This document shows, piece by piece, positions 35,200-38,820 of a stretch of 38,820 nucleotides of DNA. Numbering within the stretch: the first letter of the stretch is position 1; every line of letters begins with the position of its first letter. The DNA is from Bacillota bacterium. GTDB taxonomy: Bacteria > Bacillota > Clostridia > Peptostreptococcales > Anaerovoracaceae. A program made the position numbers and the translations under genes. The notes beneath the pieces are model-generated. The model was given only the letters and a program-made list of their open reading frames with translations, made no database searches and had not been told where the DNA came from. Where the stretch lies: assembly GCA_017522185.1 (NCBI GenBank), contig JAFWZZ010000018.1, forward strand, positions 1 to 38,820, given 5' to 3'.

Positions 35200-35691
35200 A
35201 TGCGAAGTGATTACGAACTTCGGCTTGCTATGGAGCGCTATGGCGATACCGTTCGACGTATATGTATGATTCATCTCAAAAACTATGCAGACACAGAAGA
35301 CATATTCCAGAATGTATTTCTGAAATATGCTCTCTGCGAAACGGAATTTACAAATGAAGAACATGAAAAAGCCTGGATTATCCGTGTCGCAATCAATGCC
35401 TGCAAGGATCTTCTCAAAAGTTTTTTCCACAAGAAAAGCGTGCCTCTGGAGTCTTTGATTGAAACTGCGGATTCCATTGCACCAAATCATCGTGAACTTC
35501 TTCAGACTATTTTGGATCTTCCGGAAAAGTATAGAAAGGTGATTTATCTCTACTACTACGAAGGGTATTCAGCAGCCGAAATAGGTCAGATTTTAGAGAC
35601 GAATGTAAACACTGTTTACACAAATCTAACCAGAGCAAGAAAACTGCTCAAAGAGGAATTAGGAGATTACAATGAAAGATCAGATTTTTAA
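35200..35691 (+). CDS. ECF-type RNA polymerase sigma factor
   Basis: A 163-residue sigma-70-family factor with only regions 2 and 4. Region 2 includes NYADTEDIFQNVFLKYAL and EKAWIIRVAINACKD (about 27-70). Region 4 includes LPEKYRKVIYLYYYEGYSA and a helix-turn-helix IGQILETNVNTVYTNLTRAR (about 110-150). It is preceded by TTGAGGTAGCTATAT as ribosome binding site. Its end overlaps the start of the anti-sigma gene by 20 nt, so the pair is translationally coupled. Confidence 0.94.
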   Translation: MRSDYELRLAMERYGDTVRRICMIHLKNYADTEDIFQNVFLKYALCETEFTNEEHEKAWIIRVAINACKDLLKSFFHKKSVPLESLIETADSIAPNHRELLQTILDLPEKYRKVIYLYYYEGYSAAEIGQILETNVNTVYTNLTRARKLLKEELGDYNERSDF

Positions 35692-36931
35692 TGCTTTTAA
35701 TCAAATTCACGCGGAAGAAGCATTGATCGAAAAAACATTAGAAGGGATGTATTCATATAGAGAAAAAAGAAGTAGAAGGGCTTTTTTCTCCCAGCGTGGT
35801 ATGGCATTGGCCGTATCTTTCGCTATGATGTTATGCATCGGTGTAACAGGCTGGCAAAGCTATTTCACACAGGCCTTTGCTTTGACCGTTGACGTAAACC
35901 CATCGATTGAAATGACGGTAAACCATTTTGACAGAGTCATTTCCGCCAAGGGTTTTAACGCGGAAGGACTGGAAGTTATTTCAGCCGTCAATGTGAAGCA
36001 TATGAATTATGCCGACGCCGTAGACTGCCTGTTAGAAGAACAAAAGAGAGAAGGATTTTTGGAAGATGACGGTACGGTACTTGTTGCGGTAGCCTGTCCA
36101 AAGGAAAAGAAGGCCGCACAGGTGAAGGAAGTCATCGATACTGCGCAGGCAGAAACGTCTCAGACTGTTGCGGTTGTACAGCCGGAAAAAGCAGTTGTCG
36201 TGGAAGCGGAAAAACACGACATGTCTTTCGGTAAGTATCAGGCCTACCTGGATATCCAGGAAGTGGAACCTGCGGTAACAACCGAAGAAGTCAAGGAAAT
36301 GAGCGTACAGGAAATCGCTTCCATCGTAAGCGATACAACACAGACCGGAAGCGCAATTGCAGCTGCAGGCGGCAGCCAGAGCAGCTCCAGTCATACGAAG
36401 GAACCTGTATCTGCACCGGTGGATGCTTCCACTAGTGCAAGTACCAGCAATCCAGGCAAAGACACAGGAACGAACGCTAACACAAGTGCCAGTCCTAATG
36501 CGGGTACAAACGCGAATACGAGCGCAACACCAAATAGTTCCACAAATTCTTCATCTGGCGGTTCTGATAAGAAGCCTGTTACCAATTCGAATAACGGTAC
36601 TGACAGCAGCACAGATAAGAAGCCTGCTGATACCGGTAACAAAGACAATGCTTCTGACAAGAAACCAACCGGAACGACCGACAAGGACAATGCTTCTGAC
36701 AAGAAACCAACCGGAACGACCGACAAGGACAATGCTTCTGACAAGAAACCTGCCGGTACCACTGACAAAGACGATACTTCCGTGAAGGATCCTGTCGGTG
36801 AAACAACACCAGCCCCTGTTCCTGAAACAGTGCCTGGTGATAACGCAGAAAGCTCCGACGTCAATGTTGAAAACAATCATGTTGAAGACGAAGGCATCGA
36901 GCCTGAAGCAACAGAAAATTTAGCACCATAA
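35672..36931 (+). CDS. RsgI-like membrane anti-sigma factor with Asn-Pro cleavage motif
   Basis: A 419-residue one-pass membrane protein: cytoplasmic part (1-42, expected to hold the sigma factor), membrane helix (about 44-62), and an outer RsgI-type domain. That domain begins LTVDVNPSIEMTVN, with the Asn76-Pro77 pair at which RsgI of Clostridium thermocellum is known to cleave itself, and runs to about 140 (FNAEGLEVI, NYADAVDCLLEEQ, GTVLVAVACP). A Gln/Glu-rich segment is followed by a low-complexity Ser/Thr/Asn/Lys/Pro tail (about 230-419). The tail includes repeats of D-N-A-S-D-K-K-P-T-G-T-T-D-K and probably reaches into or through the cell wall. No carbohydrate-binding module is seen. Confidence 0.88.
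   Translation: MKDQIFNAFNQIHAEEALIEKTLEGMYSYREKRSRRAFFSQRGMALAVSFAMMLCIGVTGWQSYFTQAFALTVDVNPSIEMTVNHFDRVISAKGFNAEGLEVISAVNVKHMNYADAVDCLLEEQKREGFLEDDGTVLVAVACPKEKKAAQVKEVIDTAQAETSQTVAVVQPEKAVVVEAEKHDMSFGKYQAYLDIQEVEPAVTTEEVKEMSVQEIASIVSDTTQTGSAIAAAGGSQSSSSHTKEPVSAPVDASTSASTSNPGKDTGTNANTSASPNAGTNANTSATPNSSTNSSSGGSDKKPVTNSNNGTDSSTDKKPADTGNKDNASDKKPTGTTDKDNASDKKPTGTTDKDNASDKKPAGTTDKDDTSVKDPVGETTPAPVPETVPGDNAESSDVNVENNHVEDEGIEPEATENLAP
36644..36769 (+). repeat. Three 42-bp tandem repeats in the anti-sigma tail
   Basis: Units at 36644-36685, 36686-36727 and 36728-36769. The first two are identical and the third is diverged in its second half. They encode 14-residue units of the extracytoplasmic tail and could vary in number. 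Confidence 0.92.
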
Positions 36932-36971
36932 TAAACTGGATGCAAAGTACATAAAAGGGATGTTTATGGAA

Positions 36972-37004
36972 AAGAACAGCGGAATCCGCTGTTCTTTTTC
37001 TTTT
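36972..37004 (+). terminator. Terminator of the sigma/anti-sigma operon
   Basis: GAACAGCGG-aat-CCGCTGTTC (36974-36994) followed by TTTTTCTTTT. Confidence 0.93.
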
Positions 37005-37006
37005 CC

Positions 37007-37034
37007 TTGCTATTTCCCGCCCCGTTGATATAAT
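37007..37034 (+). promoter_or_regulatory. nhaC-like gene promoter
   Basis: TTGCTA (37007-37012), 16-bp spacer, TATAAT (37029-37034), 28 nt before the start codon. Confidence 0.75.
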
Positions 37035-37062
37035 GGGAGTAAGATATAAAGGAGGCTTGTTT

Positions 37063-38418
37063 ATGGAAATGGATTACGGCATCATCTCCTGTATACCGAT
37101 TACGGTATTGATGGTAGGAGTGTTATTAACGAAGAGAATCACAGAGATGATGGTTTTGGCTTCCCTGCTGGGTGCCATCCTCATTCACAAAGGAGACTTT
37201 TTCTCTGGATACATTGATATGATTTACGGCACGCTGTCCAATTCTTCCTATCATTTTGTACTGTTCATTCTGATGGGATTTGGCGGCATGATCAAGCTGT
37301 TCCAAGAATCCGGCGCATTGCTTGGGTTCCGGCATACTCTGTCCAAACATGTAAAGGGAGAAAAAACGCCGCTCCTTGTTGCCTGGCTCATGTCGGCAAT
37401 CATGTTCGTCGATGACTATCTGTGCGCGCTGGCGGTATCTTTCTCCATGCGTGAAATCACAGATGAAAACAAAATCCCCCGTGAACATCTGGCCTTCCAG
37501 GTTAACGTGCTGTCCTCCTGCATCTGCATCCTGATACCATTCAGCAGCTGGGTTGCATTTACCAGCGGTCTTCTGCAGGATCAAGGGTTCGGCTTCTCCG
37601 ACTACATGGCCGGCCTGCCGTTTATGTTCTATCCGATTCTGATGGCCATCCTATGTATTTTGCTGGCTGTCGGCGTCATCCCAAAGGTAGGCGCCATGAA
37701 GAACTCCTATGAGCGACTGCGCACCGGCGGTCCTCTCCTCCCGGATGAAAAAGGCAGCGCCTCCATCGTAAACCTGGAAATGGAAAACGAGGTCAAAGAA
37801 AGCTCCGCACTAAACATCATCATCCCGGTTGCTGTAATGGTTGCCGTGGTGCTGATTTACGATAACGATCTGGTCCACGGCATCTTCGCATGCATCGCGG
37901 CCCAGTGCCTCATGTACGTATTTGGAAAGATTATGTCCCTGTCCGAGTTCGTGGACCACTTCTACGAAGGTGCCAAGTCCATGTGCTCCATGGCAATTCT
38001 TGTATGCTTCTCCTTCACCTTGAGCGCAGCAAACCAGACCATGGGATTCTTCGATTTCCTCATCGGCGGCATCAGCCAGAACATTGCTCCTGAACTGATT
38101 CCTGCCCTGACCTTCGTCACCGTAGGTCTTGCCGTATTCGCAACGGCCGGTTACTGGGTCATCCAGGTTATCACCATTCCGGTGTTTATTCCACTGGCAG
38201 TGGCTGTAGGACTTCCTGTACCGATTGCTATCGCGGCTGTGATGAGCGGCGTAGGATTCGGCGGCAACTTCTGCTTCTACTCCGACACCGTATTCATGAC
38301 CGCAGCCGGTACCGGCATCTCCAACGTGAGACAGATCAAAGTCTCCGCGCCATACATCCTGACGATAACGGCCATTACGCTCATTGCTTATGTTGTGCTG
38401 GGGTATGTGGTTATGTAA
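37063..38418 (+). CDS. NhaC-family Na+/H+ antiporter-like membrane protein
   Basis: A 451-residue integral membrane protein with about 11 hydrophobic segments. Segments such as FVDDYLCALAVSFSMREIT, a conserved SSCICILIPFSSWVAF helix and GVGFGGNFCFYSDTVFMTAA near the C terminus (with the SDT motif) fit the NhaC/ion-transporter superfamily. Substrate exchange could be Na+/H+ or an amino acid or organic acid. AAAGGAGGCTTGTTT precedes the ATG at 37063; an upstream in-frame ATG contains the promoter and ribosome binding site. It is a single-gene unit whose stop codon is part of the giant hairpin behind it. Confidence 0.9.
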   Translation: MEMDYGIISCIPITVLMVGVLLTKRITEMMVLASLLGAILIHKGDFFSGYIDMIYGTLSNSSYHFVLFILMGFGGMIKLFQESGALLGFRHTLSKHVKGEKTPLLVAWLMSAIMFVDDYLCALAVSFSMREITDENKIPREHLAFQVNVLSSCICILIPFSSWVAFTSGLLQDQGFGFSDYMAGLPFMFYPILMAILCILLAVGVIPKVGAMKNSYERLRTGGPLLPDEKGSASIVNLEMENEVKESSALNIIIPVAVMVAVVLIYDNDLVHGIFACIAAQCLMYVFGKIMSLSEFVDHFYEGAKSMCSMAILVCFSFTLSAANQTMGFFDFLIGGISQNIAPELIPALTFVTVGLAVFATAGYWVIQVITIPVFIPLAVAVGLPVPIAIAAVMSGVGFGGNFCFYSDTVFMTAAGTGISNVRQIKVSAPYILTITAITLIAYVVLGYVVM

Positions 38419-38610
38419 ATCCCCGTCAGCACATGCCATGCACAGTTCTTTTGTTGCTGGCAATCATAGACGAGAATCTCAAAGACTTTGGTGTCTTTCA
38501 CGAAAATGGGCTTTCGCCCCGTGACAAGACAACCCAAAGTCTTTTTTCGTTTCTCGTATGATTGCAGCAGCTCCTCAAGCAAACTGTGCCCGACATGTCT
38601 GACGGGGATT
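38418..38610 (+). terminator. Giant nested hairpin at the 3' end of the antiporter gene (element 2)
   Basis: A ~193-nt inverted repeat beginning with the last base of the stop codon. Paired blocks: 38418-38429 with 38599-38610 (12 bp, perfect); 38431-38435 with 38594-38598; 38441-38447 with 38582-38588 (CACAGTT/AACTGTG); 38460-38468 with 38557-38565 (GCAATCATA/TATGATTGC); 38470-38476 with 38551-38557 (ACGAGAA/TTCTCGT); 38481-38491 with 38534-38544 (AAAGACTTTGG/CCAAAGTCTTT); then a forked top with 38498-38502/38520-38524 and GGGC/GCCC. A T-tract (38542-38547) follows the central stem in the gene direction. Core blocks are shared with element 1 in the same gene-relative orientation. Confidence 0.85.
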
Positions 38611-38750
38611 CTTAAGTATAGAAAACAGGATTCGTCAAAAGAAAGGTGAAGCGCAGTACAATCATTCGAAATGCCTTCCATGGTTGCGCATTGGTGGCTG
38701 TAAATAAAAAAGCGGCATGTTGCTGTGAGAGACTTTTCGCGAAGGCGAAG
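38611..38750. other. Intergenic segment between two hairpin elements
   Basis: About 140 bp with no gene. It contains a small stem around TTCGCGAAGGCGAA (38735-38749) and an isolated ACAATCATTC (38660-38669) that resembles the core block of the hairpins. The 3' arm of element 3 may start here. Confidence 0.4.
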
Positions 38751-38820
38751 GACAATCATACAAGGATACGAAGAAAGGGTTTGGATGGAGTTTGATACCA
38801 ATTTTATCAAACTCCCCAAA
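38751..38820 (-). terminator. Partial giant hairpin (element 3), cut by the window edge
   Basis: Only one arm and the top are visible. CAATCATA at 38753-38760 matches the core block; TTTGG (38780-38784) pairs with CCAAA (38816-38820); AGTTTGATA (38789-38797) pairs with TATCAAACT (38805-38813). The last 32 bases (38789-38820) are identical to 294-325 of element 1. The orientation equals element 1, so it should end a minus-strand gene lying beyond the right edge. Confidence 0.75.

Noticed and set aside
36644-36769. CRISPR-like repeat array
   Set aside because: The units are directly adjacent in-frame coding repeats without spacers.
36391-36876. Long antisense frame over the anti-sigma tail
   Set aside because: It results from the repetitive low-complexity coding sequence on the plus strand.

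Overview
The window looks like a chromosome segment of an anaerobic, Gram-positive Clostridia-type bacterium (Bacillota). The grounds are a CIRCE-controlled groES-groEL operon, Rex, a clostridial 2[4Fe-4S] ferredoxin, a reverse rubrerythrin, a SpoIIE-type phosphatase, a YerB-like DUF3048 lipoprotein, and strong AGGAGG-type ribosome binding sites. A more exact placement (for example the Anaerovoracaceae/Family XIII group) would be a guess.

Layout. (1) 1-4600, minus strand except ferredoxin: groES-groEL followed by a very large hairpin, a P-loop/Asp23 fusion protein, ferredoxin, rex and acpP. (2) 4594-12956, minus strand: a long tight gene run, probably one operon, read from a substrate-binding lipoprotein through nfu, pepV, an ECF S-component, tsaE, tsaB, rimI, an unannotated 57-residue Cys protein and tsaD to an ABC-F ATPase. 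It unites the t6A tRNA-modification genes. (3) 13126-14595, plus strand: reverse rubrerythrin and a lipoprotein that sits between 15-bp direct repeats. (4) 14858-16692: a complete ISL3-type insertion sequence with inverted repeats and an 8-bp flanking repeat. (5) 16832-25037, minus strand: an accessory block of six secreted proteins or lipoproteins (Big2-type, fibronectin-III-like, DUF4352-like). One of them appears to be frameshifted twice. (6) 25187-34998, minus strand: the conserved Bacillota neighbourhood spoIIE-tilS-ftsH-(pucR)-coaX-dus-yerB. (7) 35200-38418, plus strand: an ECF sigma factor, its RsgI-like anti-sigma factor carrying an Asn-Pro cleavage motif, and an NhaC-like antiporter followed by a second giant hairpin.

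The most interesting signal is non-coding. The 3' ends of groEL and nhaC each carry a ~175-190-nt nested inverted repeat starting at or within 3 nt of the stop codon. Its core blocks are conserved (ACAGTT, GCAATCAT, AAGACTTTGG and their complements). The stems between these blocks differ in sequence but still pair. A T-tract terminator lies in the middle, oriented with the upstream gene. A third copy, sharing 32 identical bases with the first, runs off the right edge. This looks like a dispersed family of structured, gene-oriented 3' elements. Other points worth checking are the probable leaderless promoter of tilS, the 15-bp repeats around the lipoprotein cassette, and the pairing of an ECF sigma factor with an RsgI-type sensor.
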